A stretch of DNA of 64,000 bases from Mansonella perstans (lineage: Eukaryota; Nematoda; Chromadorea; Rhabditida; Onchocercidae). The notes beneath the pieces are model-generated. The model was not told the DNA's origin, searched no databases, and worked only from the letters and a program-made list of their open reading frames with translations. A program made the translations under genes and the position numbers. The stretch is taken from NCBI GenBank assembly GCA_037074765.1, contig JBAMDO010000090.1, positions 62,001 through 126,000 of the forward strand. Reading direction: 5' to 3'. This document shows, one piece after another, positions 1-12,336 of this stretch; position 1 is the first letter of the stretch; each line of letters opens with the position of its first letter.

Positions 1-297
1 TTAAGATAACTTAATTGAATTTATTCCAAGCTGGAGCTCTTGGGAAATAGGCAATAAGAATTTTTCTTCCACTGTTACTAACTGAATTTGAATCGTATAC
101 TAATTGATGTTTACATTGTTTATTTAAGTAATACAGTTGGAAAAATACGGCCGTTAAGATTTAAAGAATTCCAAATTCTCACAAGTTAAAAGATCTTACT
201 CTTTGAAAGAATCCAGATTATTTTATAACACTTTCATTTTTTATCTATTTAGTAAAAGTTATGCAATTTCTCAAATCTGACATATCATTGAATTTAC

Positions 298-1275
298 CTT
301 AGCATATTGCGAAGAGAAAGTTCGTCAAACAGTGCCCATATTTTTGATTTCAGTTTTTGTCATTTTGACAAATTGTCTAAGTAACAATCATCTTCCCAGC
401 AAACTTTGTCGCAGTTTCTTCCTGGGTAGCGGATCAGCATCCAGATCTAAGCCTTCGATAAAAACAAAGTTTCTTGGTATCCCTAAATGTTTTTCAAACA
501 TTTTGACAGTTAAATAATTAAGAAACTATATCGGTATATTTGCCTGAACCAATGAACTTTCATAATTTTTTTGATTTCATTTCGATTGCACTACTGATAT
601 ATTTGAATCTTCATATTTCATGCAAAACTCGATGAAAATTTTGAAGTGATAGGAAAAGAGATGTATTTTAAATTAAACTAGCAGAGAATCTTAGAAATTT
701 AATTACATATTTTCTTCATACAATTACCGATGTTGTGTATAAGTCATTCAGCAGCACGATTCTACTTGGTTTGCATCTATACCCCAGAATTCCAATTCAT
801 CCTCAATAAAGGACCACAAACGTCGGTCGGATAATATAACTTCCCTAGAAGTGAACAAATTAATCGATAAAAAATTTCTCAAATCATAGTTTCAAGTTTT
901 CAAAGCATTTTTAAGTTTACATTCTTCAAAAAATTAATCATCTGGTCGATAATAATTTAAAATCATTGAAAAAACACCAGATGACGATCAAAAAAATATT
1001 CGTATAGCATAGGATCGTAATTTACTTAATTCGATGTTAGCCTAAAACTTTTGGATTTAAGAACACTGTCACTTTTAAATTTGGTAATTCGAATGCTTTT
1101 AGAAATTAGAAATTAAAGTATTATGATGCTTAAATTACACCAATTTGCTCGCATAAATCTGAGTAATAAAAATTTAGAGAGAATTTCGACAGCCTTATGG
1201 TTCGAATTTTTTTTGAGTAAATGAACACATGTTTCATGTCGAATTCTTTCCACATTCAGTTCATTCAAACACTGC
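298..1275 (-). pseudogene. Decayed Shaw/Kv3-type voltage-gated K+ channel, T1 domain part
   Basis: Four blocks lie in the correct order for a Shaw-type (Kv3, EGL-36-like) tetramerisation domain on the minus strand. Block 1 (about 1175-1275) reads LNVERIRHETC...LLKK, then RLSKF after a shift, where the family has LNVGGIRHETY...RLSRL. Block 2 (942 to about 1041) reads RLTSN, NYDPMLYEYFFDRH and MILNYYR. Block 3 (728-844, with splice sites) reads KLYYPTDVCGPL, then DELEFWGIDANQVESCC, a TGA, and MTYTQHR. Block 4 (298-482, with splice sites) reads LDLDADPLPRKKLR, then EDDCYLDNLSK, a TGA, QKLKSKIWALFDE and FSSQYAK. Each block needs at least one frameshift. Both TGAs sit where the family has a conserved Trp (CCWMTY and RWQKLK), and the donor after block 2 reads AT instead of GT. 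The order matches the channel from its N-terminus to just before S1. The membrane part would lie left of base 1, outside the window. I read it as a pseudogene. Confidence 0.85.
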
Positions 1276-1610
1276 AATTTATCATCAATTAATTTTATTT
1301 TTTATCTATAAAAAGATTTAATTATTTTTAGCGTCTGAAAAAGAAAATTGACGAGGAAACATATAGACAGAAATTACATAAGATTGAATAACACAAGCAA
1401 GTCTTCGAACTAGTGAAGAAAGAGAAATTCTCTTATCAAAGTTGGAAAATAAATTCAGAGTGTATTATTGATACATTAAAAAGAGAAAATTATTATGTCA
1501 ATTTCAATAATGTATCCTTCCTCGATTTCTTGGCAAAATCATGGTAAGACAATTGGTTCAATGATATATACGAAACTATTTTTTCTAAGAACTATAGTTT
1601 CTTTCTCAAA

Positions 1611-1683
1611 GTGTAGCTTCTTTTAAGTGTAGATTCTTAGCTTCTTAGTGTTCAAGTGTAGCTTCTTTTCTAAGAAGCTATAC
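1611..1683. repeat. Short direct/inverted repeat cluster (tagcttctt motif)
   Basis: The motif gtgtagcttctttt occurs twice in direct orientation with a diverged copy (ttcttagcttctta) between. An inverted copy, aagaagctata, follows at the right end, so the last copies could fold into a hairpin. No coding role is visible. It is simple local duplication of unknown significance. Confidence 0.5.
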
Positions 1684-3089
1684 TTAAAATAAATCGGTAC
1701 ATATGCGCCTAGGAAAACTCCTAATTTGAATAGTTAGATGAGCACTTTCATTTTCATTTAATTTGTTATATTCAATGTGTGGACTCATCATACCTTTCTC
1801 AAATAAAATGAGAAAATTAAAAAAACAACAAAGACAGGCTTGATATTTAATAGAAGAACTTTCAAACAAGCTATTAAATTGTTAACTTTATTATCTTTCT
1901 TCCTGAATGTATAAGTAGCAAAATGAAGTAGGCAGTTAGAAACATGACTAAACATAGTAAAACATAAAACACCTCATGTGATTTCTTCCTTATAGAAGCA
2001 AATTTGATTTAACAGTTAAAAAGCAATTCACAAACGCAAAATAATCGAAAACACAACAAATATTTTCTTAGAATCTGTCTTCTACTTGCAGCAGTGTACA
2101 TCTCGATTGGCAATTATGTGCGAGGTTGTCCGTAATTATTCCTGATTGAAATTGGAAGAAATCGTAATTACTCATAACAAAACTGGAAAGACGACACTCG
2201 TGTTGAAGTTTAAAAATTGCCCTCTTGACAAAAGATGTCCCAATGTCTTATCTTCCGTTAAATATTTTTACCATTCAAGGAATTATTTTTTCATTTCATC
2301 GAAGAGGTAAACATTTTTCAGTTGCTTTCTCTTCTTCCCGTCTCTTTCTATTTCTCTCTTTGAGAAGAGATCATTTTCTGGATTACTCAAATAAATGACT
2401 CAAGCTGTATTATATCTTATCACACGAACAAAGTAAATCAAATAGAAAAGTGTGGATTTGTTGCAGCTGTTACTGTTATTGCATTTTATTAGTATGATAT
2501 CAACTGTATTTTAAACCAGACTTTTTCAGTTTCTTATATCTCTCACATTTTCTATATTTTAAATTTATCAGAAAAATTCAAGCCCTGGATTCAAAACTTT
2601 CTTTAGTCATGGAAAATCTTAAAAATTTTGTCCTTTGATTTAAAAGAATTCTGTGAAAGATTTCCTGCATGTTCTTCAGCTTATCACTTAGAGCTAGGAA
2701 GTGTCAAAAGTGTAAATGTATGTCGGAGAGCTTTTTTCAACTTTCTGCCATATTTCTTACATACTTTTTTGATTTTTTTTTTGTAAGCAAATGACTAGTG
2801 GTTATTTAACTTGACCAAGCGTTAGATTATTTTAATGAAATCAACTTTCTATGCCAAAGTAAAACGAAAATTTTCATTCTAACTAATCGCTTTATTAAAG
2901 ACATTGAATGCTAAGAACAATTGTTCAGTTTTTTGTATGAATTTTAATGAGGAAGCGTGAGAAATTTGATAGAAGATCTTTGAAGGAGTATGTAATATTA
3001 CTTCTGAAATAAGAATCGATGAAGAAACAACGCTGCAACATACTGAAGTACATGTCGTATTTTAGTTTTTTTTTTTTATTTTAAGCCCA

Positions 3090-3310
3090 CCAGTTATTCA
3101 GTCAAATACCTGCGTGGGCACATTGGTGCACATGTCATATCAAAGCTTCAAATAAGCTGGAAAGTTGAACTGTTGTTGACTAACTTTAGGCGATATTATT
3201 GGTCAACGATCTCATCGAAAAATTTCAAGAGTGAATCTTCGCCAGTATAGGCTCGTCGAGTTTTTGCAAATTTGTCAGCATCACTGACCAAGCAAAAAAA
3301 TTACAGTTTC
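3090..3310 (-). pseudogene. Possible Polinton/Maverick-type DNA polymerase remnant
   Basis: On the minus strand one frame reads SDADKFAKTRR then YTGEDSLLKFFDEIVDQ. This resembles a Y-x-G-E-D-x-x-x-x-F-hydrophobic stretch that I recall just upstream of a cysteine-rich nuclease-like segment in polymerases of large DNA transposons. After an in-frame stop the same frame continues to CAPMCPRRYLTE, with a CxxxC pair where such a cysteine segment would be expected, followed by another stop. There is no intact frame and no terminal repeat was found. The match comes from memory of family patterns and is short, so the identity is tentative. Confidence 0.3.
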
Positions 3311-6000
3311 TGGGTTCGAGTGCTCCGTTCCATAAGCAACATTGGTTTCTAGCGATTAAGGAGTATGAAGAACATGGAGAAACAGGAAATGAATGAAGTT
3401 TGAGTGAAGATTTATAATTTATCGTCTCTCGAGAAATAAAATTGTTGTGGTAAATACGAAAGCTGTTCATAAAATGTTCTTTTGTTCTTCTATTAATAAC
3501 TAATACAAAGAGCAAGTAAAAATTTCAAAAATTCAAATCAGCAACAAATGCAACCGAAAGAATTTCTTGTTTTTCTAGTTTCGTTTTTCTTTTTTTATCA
3601 AAACTGCAATCAATAAAAGACTTTCCAATTCTCGTTCAAATTACGTTTCATTGTTTAAATTGTTTCTGTTATCAAATCTGCTATTTAAATTATCGCAATT
3701 ATTGAATAAATAAATAGAAAAAAACCATAAGAAATTGTTCACCGAGAAATATATCATTTCTGCAATGAACTTGATGTTTACTAATATATGAATACATTAA
3801 GTGAAAGATGCAAAAACGCCTAAAAATTTCCTAACCAAATTCTAGACCAATATCTGAATCGAACATATAAATTAAAGTTATGACTTTTCTTGCTCTTATT
3901 TGATATCAAAAAAATACACTGAAATCATTTAAAGTGATGTTTTATATATTTTGTTATATATATACTCTGTAAAAGAATTATATAAACAAGCAAACGAAAT
4001 TTCTATGAGAGGGCGGGTTATAAAGTACGAAAAATTCCCATAGAAAGATATTATAAATTCGAAGAAAATAATGCCAGGAAAGTTTAGGAGAAGTCACTAG
4101 TCACGTAATAAGTCAATGATTAGTAAAAATTGTATGAGAACTTCTTTTGTCTTGCAGCAAAAGAAATGAAATAACAGTTTTGTACTTTTTGAATGAACTT
4201 TAAAATAAACTACCAGAGCAAATAAATGATAGAAATTTCGAGAGAATCTTATAAATTTTACCGTATAGCGGATCCTAACTTCCAACAATTACCGTAACCA
4301 CTAATCACTTCAAGTTCACCGTTCGGTGATTTGAACTAAATTTTAGCTGAAATGATTTATTTGGAATCCTTATATAACACCCAAAACAATAACAAAACAA
4401 ATTCAGTAACAAACAATTATCAAATAAGAAAATCCAGTGACAAAAGTAATAATTTATTATACAGAATGACTTAACATTAAGTAAAGCGGATGAACGAGCT
4501 ATTGCTAAGTAAATCATGAAGATGGATTTTTTCCTGAATTTACAATAATTCTTATTGGATTAGAAATTCGAAATGAAACAAAACGGAGACATTCCATAGA
4601 ATTACTTCGCAGTTAGAAATCAAAGTTTTTAAAAAAATGAAATTTCAGCAGCCATTTAAGTGTTGAAAATACATCGAATAGAGATACAAAAAAAAATACT
4701 GTATAAAATTACTCCAATCAGAACAAATTTCACAACGTGCAAATCCAAAAATTTTGATCATACGAACCTAATCCTAATTTCAGAATCCAAGTATATCTAG
4801 TTGAAGCTAGATTCCCGAAATAATTTAATAGCTCTTCCTATTAAAAAAGATTAAAAATGTGTAAAAATATCGACAAAAGCTTCAATCATTTTTTCAAGTC
4901 TGATTTGAAGTAACATTTACAAAATAAAATTCAAGGGATTATTTTATTACTATTTTAAAAAGACATTAAGATTTTCAGAGAACACGAAAATAATACGTCC
5001 TAATTATTTGAAGACACTGATATGTGTTCATAAGCCAACTTCAGTCCCATTTTGTATGACGTGTGAAAATAAATCTCTTAATATTTAACGGAAAAACTAA
5101 TATTTGACTATAAAAAAAAATAAGTATATTAAATTATATTGCTTGTTTAGAAATGATGCTGATATTCAAAATCATGAAGAAATTTTTTCCTAACTTTAAT
5201 GACCATTCATTTTAATCCTAATTAATCTATATGGATATCTTGCACCACGAGGATTTCACAGAAAGAGCTAGCAGTGGTTCTCGGTTATCAGTGTGATTCA
5301 AGATAGCTGCATCGATCATCGCAGAAAATTAGATCCAAAAAAATATAAAGCCAAATCTTTAAAATTAAACTAAATTTTAACAGATGGCCTAAAAAAAGAA
5401 CAAAGCATGATGAGAAAAGCTAATCTATATTTATTTTTGATCTGGAATTATCAGAAATCTAGCATCATTGTATTAGCATAGATTTACTTTACCTAAGATT
5501 ATCTGTTATGGTTAGATTTGAAAAACAGACAAAACAAATTATTCAATCAAATCCCAAAATTGTCCCATAAGTTTGCGGAAAATATGTCATATACAGAATT
5601 CATTCCGTATTTAATTTCTTGATTAAAAATAAATTTTAAGGTTGAAGAAATTATTATGCAAAGAATTTTTTTATTTTAAATGTGTGCATTTGATAAATAG
5701 ACAGAACAGAAACAAGACTCTGAAGAAGAACACTGCATATCGCAGTTGAAAATTCGCCGGAAAATAATCACTGCACCGGAATACCATAATTTTTCACTTT
5801 TTGTTTAGGTTTTCTTACTTGAGCTAATAAGTTACTAATCAATTTTGAATACTATTTTTTTCGGTTCTACATGAACTTTTTTTCGGTCCACTTGAACAAA
5901 TCATTACTCTACTGATCTAAATGAGAAGCAAACAATAACTCGAAATAATTTAGTAAAGAAGAAAAATTTTTTGAGCTTAAAAAATTATATTCACCGCTCT

Positions 6001-9000
6001 TTATTCAGCTTTCTTTTTCGTTGCCGATTCAGATTGTGCGGATGATATTAAAGTTGAAGAACCAGGTTTCCCAACATTCACGATTTCGGTATCATGGAAA
6101 CTTTCACCAAATTCGTTAATGCGTGATTTGTCCACTGGGTAAAGGTAACGCTGATAGAGATAAATGATAAAAACTACATCATCGCGGAAACAAGCGAGTC
6201 GGTGAGATGTCGGCATTGTGATAATAAATGCAAACATATCGTCTATGAAAGTATTAAATGCCTGCAATTAATATTTAATTTAGTATTATACCTCATATTT
6301 TATGATCACAACATTTTCAAAATACATGAAAGTTGCAAAAAGTTAGCATGAACTCGAATATACAAAGAAATACACAGATTTATCAGCATCAGGAAACTTG
6401 AAGAACTTTCAGAATTTTTAAAAAAATTCATAAGCTTCTAATCTGAACTAGCGAAGGCGTAACCATACAATATTTTATAGACTAACTATTGGAAGGTAGA
6501 AGATAGAGGTTAGTAACTGGACATGAATCAGTAAAAAAATAATATAATGCAGATGGTTTAATTCATTTCTCAACAAAGTTTGAATGCATTAGTGTAGTAA
6601 AAAGAATTGTGCTGTTAAATAAAAAATTTTACAAATCTAATTTCTATAATCTTTTAAATTTGTATTCATAAACCAATTTCTTCTACTGCAATTCCTTGAA
6701 CCTTTCTCTCTTCCCACATTTGGTTCTCAGCAAACGAATTTTATATTTATTCATAAAACTAATACCAGCTTAGACAAAGTGGTATTATAGCAATTATCTA
6801 AAAAAATATATGAACAACTTATACAAACCTTATACATAAAGGTTCTCCATGGGAGATGAGCAACTGATTTCATCCGATAATTAACAAACAACTGTGGTAA
6901 CATAAATAAAAATCCGAATGCGTATACACCGTTAGCCAAGCACTGAACTATCCAGCTATACCATGACTTATATGGAATGAATGCCAGGCTGAAAAAACTG
7001 AGGTTTTGAATTAACAAAGATTATCATATTTAAATGGAGGATGAATTAATATACGATACCTATAAATAGCGCCACCTATACAGAGCGGTGTAAGTAGAAA
7101 AGTGAGATATTTCATTGCTTCTGAATCAAATGATTCTGTTTCTATTTCTGCTGCACTGGAAGTCCCAAATCGGAAATGCGGTATGCCTTTCGACCAATAA
7201 AGTGAAATCTGCAATAAACATATCAAAATCTAACATATTCTGTTTGTTTCGTAATAACAAAGTATTTTAACTCAAATCAACTGGAAAGATTTCAAACATG
7301 ACGGTTTATTTCCATCAATAAATATGAAACAATGCTTGATGAATACATATGAATAGTGATTTTCACTTCAGAAAAGTCGAAGGAAATATCACAGTAAGTT
7401 AATTTCGTCCCCTTAATTTAAGCTTAATCCCTTAATTCAAGACACAATCTTACTCAATCTTGAAATAAGAAAAAAGATAGTTTTGAAAAGAAATCCTCCT
7501 CAAAAATTTATCTTTTTAATTTTTAAAATGCCAAACAGTTATAATAAAAACAACTAAATAGAAAAATACTATATAGAGAAATGAAAATTTTTCTCGATGA
7601 AAAATAAGTAATAAATAATTACTTTAGCAGATTTGGTTACTTTCCAGTATTCAATTATGCATCCAATAGCAGCAGGTATCGTTACTAGAAGACTCGTTTC
7701 TTCGTCAAGAAGATATACAAATATCACTGTTTGACTAAATGAGCGCCATAACACAGTTCTGGAACAGAATAAAGCATAGCTATTACTAAAGGCTTTTGAC
7801 TTTTATTACAGCTATTTTTTTTGGAATAGCATTCTGAAAGTTTTTCATAGTTGGAAACTTATTGTTTTTGATATGATGCAAATGTTCAATCGAATGTTCA
7901 AAAAAAAAAAGCAATATTCGTAACCTCGTTGACAAACCGGCCATACTTTTACGATTTCGCCAAAATGCTATGTCATTTTTAAATGCAAGAATATCAAATA
8001 ACATGTGCAAAGCAGCAACAAACATTGTCAAGGCCAAAAAATAAAAATTCGTGTCCACAAATATTCCCTTCACCTGTAAAGAATCCAAAATAACCGGAAG
8101 AAAATAGAAAAGAGATAAGATGAAATACAAAATAGCGACAGCTGACCTCGTCAATATCCTTGTTGCTAAAACCCATTCGCATTAGCTGAGCAAGAGACGC
8201 CTGAGAGGTAACCAGTAAGCGCAATTTACCGATTGATATTGGTCGGTACTGAATCTTCATCATGACGCTTTTTTGTTCCGGTTTTATCTATTTCGCAAAT
8301 AATTTATTATACCAATTTATAACCTTTAAGAAGAAAATAAACGAAAAAAATCTTTTTCGTTACTCCAGGTAAAAGATTTGTTTCTGAAAAGAAAGTTAGC
8401 TAATGCAAAATAACAGGATGCTACCTGTATCAGATCCTTCGTAAGAAAACTCAACTCATCGATATAAAATATTGGCCAATAGTAAGTTTGACCATCTGAA
8501 AATAAGTAATTTAAAAAATTTTAAACATAAAGATGAAGGGCCATTTGACTTCTTGCTTACATGAACAACTTACCATTATTAATTACTTACATAATAGCAA
8601 TATGGCAAAGATATCATTCTTAAGTATCCAAATAAGAAGTATGATGTTATTATAAAAAAAAATTTAGTTGTGTAGGATGCAAAATACATCGTGATGGAAT
8701 AAGAATACAACGATGTTGCTTATGGATGAAAAGCTCTTTATAAATGAAAACTTAATTAATGAATACCTTTGTGGAAAAACTGCATATGCTGATAGATCTC
8801 ACCAGGAAGAGCATGTAAATCAAATTTAGGTGACTCTGCGACAATTGTTAATGGTAATTTGCTGCGAAAATGTGTAACCGGTGTTGCTTCTTCACGTAGC
8901 TGAAATTAATAAAACATCTATTCGTTGATTTTTGTCAGTACAACAGATAAAATCAAAGCATTCAGAATCCTGACAAAAATTTTCGAGAACAACAGAAAAC

Positions 9001-10453
9001 CTTTCAAGGATTTTCGCAAACTTTTGGAAAAAATTTAATGAAACCTGATCCACAGATCTACTAGCTTCTCTACTCCTACTTCGTTTTTCTTCAGCTTCTG
9101 TAATCAATCGAAATGTCTCTGCTTGTGGGATTTCATATGTTGTTATACGAACTGTTTGTATTATTTGCCAAGATGCCTGTAAAACAATAGGATTTCAAAA
9201 TATGTCCACTTATCTAAAATGTCAACTTGTCATCTGAAAAACTAAATTTAGTTAAAATCAAGCCAATTGTGCCACATATTATTAAGAAAGAGACATGCTT
9301 ATTATTCTAAATTCGAAATCACCAATTAAAAATTACTGCATAGAGAAAAAGATCTGTACCGTTGAGGCCTGCATGTACAGAACTTCATCAGTTTGCATTC
9401 GTTAAGTTGCACTATTTAAGTGAAAACATCGAACTCATCACCATAATTCAATATCATAAACACATTGTAATGAATATTATATACCTCGTAAGGATTTTGA
9501 TTCTTATGCTCAGCGGGTAGCAAAAAGCAGTGCAAATATAATGAGCCATTATTACGCGTATGTTCTGGGAGATCCACATGTACCTAATATGAAAACTGTT
9601 AATGAAATAATTGAAATGAAAAAAACAAATACAATGAGCACGAATGTAGAAAACATCTTAATAAGCTACCTTTGTTAACGTAAAAATGAAGAATTACTGA
9701 AGAGTAAATAGAGAGATCCCACCTGCTGCTCATTAAGACTTTTTGGTCAATGTAAAAATAATTTAAATTTTAAGAAGATCATGATTTACTTCTCTTTCCA
9801 TGACCTCATCCATATCCAGAAATGCGATCTGATGAATAATTTTGCCATAATTTTCCTTAGATCGAGAGTTCACGGATGCATAAATACGAAACTGCAGTGG
9901 TGGCCATTCACCACTCACTGCATCTCTTTGAATCATTGGCTGAAATACTTAAATAAGCCTAAAAATTATTTCACTTGGTCCTTCTTCACTTCCTTCTTAA
10001 TTTGTTTGAAAATAAATCTTTTCTTGTTGTCGAATTCGTCTACAAACTTATGAATTCGAAAGACTATCGGAGGATAGAGTTCCAATGAGAAAAACATAAT
10101 GCGAAGTGGGAATTCTAAATATTAAAAATACAAAAATTTCCGTGTTATACTTCTCACTGAAATTGGATTTTAACCAACTATCCAGAATAAGTAAGGTTTG
10201 ACCACCTTATCTGCCAGATTGAATTTTTCATCGGAGAAATTGAAATGCTAATAAATTTTATCGAAAAAGTTCTGTCATGAAAAAGTAAAAAAAAAAAAAG
10301 AAAGAGAAGCTAACTAACAATTAAGCATTCCTTGTCACCTTGATTTTGCCGGCATAATTGTGGATGAAATAACGTATAGATTGAGTACATCGAATGAGCA
10401 ATATATATTAGGAAGATTAATGTAACCACATTGGTCAAAGATAGCTTGAACAT
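6001..10453 (-). CDS. CLPTM1L: CLPTM1L (CRR9) family multipass membrane protein
   Basis: Orthologue of CLPTM1L, an ER/Golgi membrane protein of the CLPTM1 family. Human CLPTM1L has been reported to act as a scramblase for glucosaminyl-phosphatidylinositol in GPI-anchor synthesis. Twelve exons: 10319-10453, 9790-9939, 9485-9583, 9045-9176, 8767-8899, 8425-8495, 8147-8287, 7925-8073, 7623-7758, 7060-7208, 6829-6988, 6001-6261 (571 codons plus stop; human 538 aa). Residues about 5-27 form an N-terminal membrane anchor before a lumenal domain. From about residue 288 the conserved core begins ([20 protein letters not shown]), followed by [42 protein letters not shown] and [18 protein letters not shown]. 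These strings match CLPTM1L better than CLPTM1. An AATAAA overlaps the stop codon, so the 3' UTR may be very short. All twelve exons join in phase. Confidence 0.96.
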
Positions 10454-12336
10454 ATTGTTTCGACTAAACCTGAAATTTGTGAAATGGTTTTATTCTATAT
10501 TATTTATAATAAGTCACCGATGAAGACTTTTCTAGTACCATAAAAATATTTAAATTACATTTGTATTGCTTTCATTACTTCTTTTTCACCCATGATTAAA
10601 AAATAAAAGATTCTGAATTTCAGTTCAAAAAACTCGAAGAGAGAAGCAAAAGAAATAAATTTCTACAGATTACATTACAAGCGGATCAAAGAGCAATAAT
10701 TTGATTTGAAATAAATAAGTCACAGAGGTATTCAATCAATTTAAGTCCAAATTGCAATTTAGGAAATGAAGGAAAATTATATAAGTATAAGCCTTTACGA
10801 CTCAACTGGAAACCATCTTAAGATGATGCAAATACTAAAAATGCAATAGTAAGGAATGAAGTTTATGCCGACAATTTTTTTAATATCATCTAAGCAAAAT
10901 CTTCTTTTATTCGCAATTTTCCAGAATTCATTGAAGTTCATTCATTCATTCATTCATTAAAATTCATTGAAGCCCTCCTATATCTGCGATGTTCTTGATA
11001 TAAGATTTGTGATACGAGACCCACAAGGAAGTATGAATATAGGAAAAGGAACTATTGGTCGTTTTAAGTAAGAGACATTAACATAATTTTTTACTTTTAT
11101 AACCACTATAAAAATCTTCATCTTTCTGTTGAACGATTGATAACATCCCGATGGTGATACAGAATTATGAATTCAATGGAAAAATTAATAAAAAATATCC
11201 AATTTTAGATAAGAATTGTTAAAACCCCAGTTGAATAGCTGAAATGAAACAAATTCTTTATTGTGAATATTCTACAAACATAAAGGATGCAACAGAAAAG
11301 AGGAAATATTCAATCATCAGAATATGATTTACATGGAAACAAGCATGGATATTTCACCGAGAATACAACAAATGAATTAATGCGTATAGGCCTTTATATT
11401 AACTAATAACTATTCCGACGTGTGCACTTAGTTCATATCGAACTATGACCAAATTTTTGACATGACAAGATTTCATTTTTAAATATCTGTTTCTAAATTC
11501 AAAATTATTAATGTTAAAACAATAACACCAGCATAATTAGAGTGGTGCAACAGTAATTATAATATATTTAAAAATTGTTCTTTGATGCCATCGATGGTAA
11601 AAGCGTGAGAAATAACAACTTATAGTAGTAGCCTAGTTCCAACAAATGATTAACAACAATAAAACAAAAGGATAGATACATAAATGAATAAACGAAAGTG
11701 TAAATAACCATACTGGATGCTAAATTAAATTTTTCTTCGAAGAAAAAGAATTTCTAGGTGTAAAACAATATTAGCACACAACAATTCTCGAAATTTAAAT
11801 TAAATATCAGTTCCGTCTCGATGAAAAAAACTTAAGATCCATCAAGTTCAGGAGAAAATAAGAAACTATGCAGCATTAATTTATCACAAAAAGAAATAGA
11901 AAAAATGATAAATTAAAAATGATAAATAATTTTTGTAAACTGTTTACAGCTGCAGCTAAAAATCTGAACAATTTGATATATTTGAAAGACAACGATCGGT
12001 GAAAAATCGGCTTTTCATTGAACAGCGATTCTTTTTACCAGGAAGCGGTTTAAAAAATGATGTTATAGTGAGACTGGATGCATTTTCCAAATCATTCCTG
12101 ACATCAAAATTCAATAGTTTTTAAAAATTCATTTACTTCCAAAACTGCACAAAACTTTGTGTTTAAATGAAAACAATAATTCTGCATTATAATTGTACGC
12201 AGTAACAGCGTTGAATCTTCATTATGTTTTTAAAACCTTTCTCCAGATTTGCAAATTCGTCATCAAAATGCCACAGCAAGAAATATTCTTAAAAATTAAA
12301 AAATAGAAGATAAAAGTGTTTATACTAAAATGATAT
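10454..12336. other. Intergenic, RNASEH2A to CLPTM1L
   Basis: No coding exon was recognised. The interval carries the short leader of CLPTM1L at its left end and an imperfect (CATT)n microsatellite at about 10937-10958. A possible extra coding stretch for the RNase H2 C-terminus at 12187-12275 is discussed under that gene. Confidence 0.6.
10470..10471 (-). promoter_or_regulatory. Probable trans-splice acceptor of CLPTM1L
   Basis: An AATTTCAG lies 16 nt upstream of the start codon on the minus strand, and the frame above it gives no further convincing exon. In nematodes this arrangement usually marks spliced-leader addition. It is inferred from position and consensus only. Confidence 0.5.

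Larger units (their letters stand above)
1276..6000. other. Gene-poor interval without an intact gene
   Basis: This A+T-rich stretch lies between the channel pseudogene and the 3' end of CLPTM1L. The open frames are short, start arbitrarily, and show neither splice-site-bounded homology nor a recognisable domain. Two structures stand out: a cluster of direct and inverted copies of a short motif at 1611-1683, and a possible transposon-polymerase scrap at 3090-3310. Both are listed separately. Confidence 0.6.

Noticed and set aside
4097..4517. Two adjacent minus-strand hydrophobic frames that could suggest a small membrane receptor
   Set aside because: Composition is that of A+T-rich DNA (Phe/Leu/Ile/Tyr). 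There is no conserved motif, no consistent frame and no splice sites linking them.
9781..10053. 90-codon plus-strand frame
   Set aside because: Antisense to CLPTM1L exon 2; the minus strand carries the conserved sequence.
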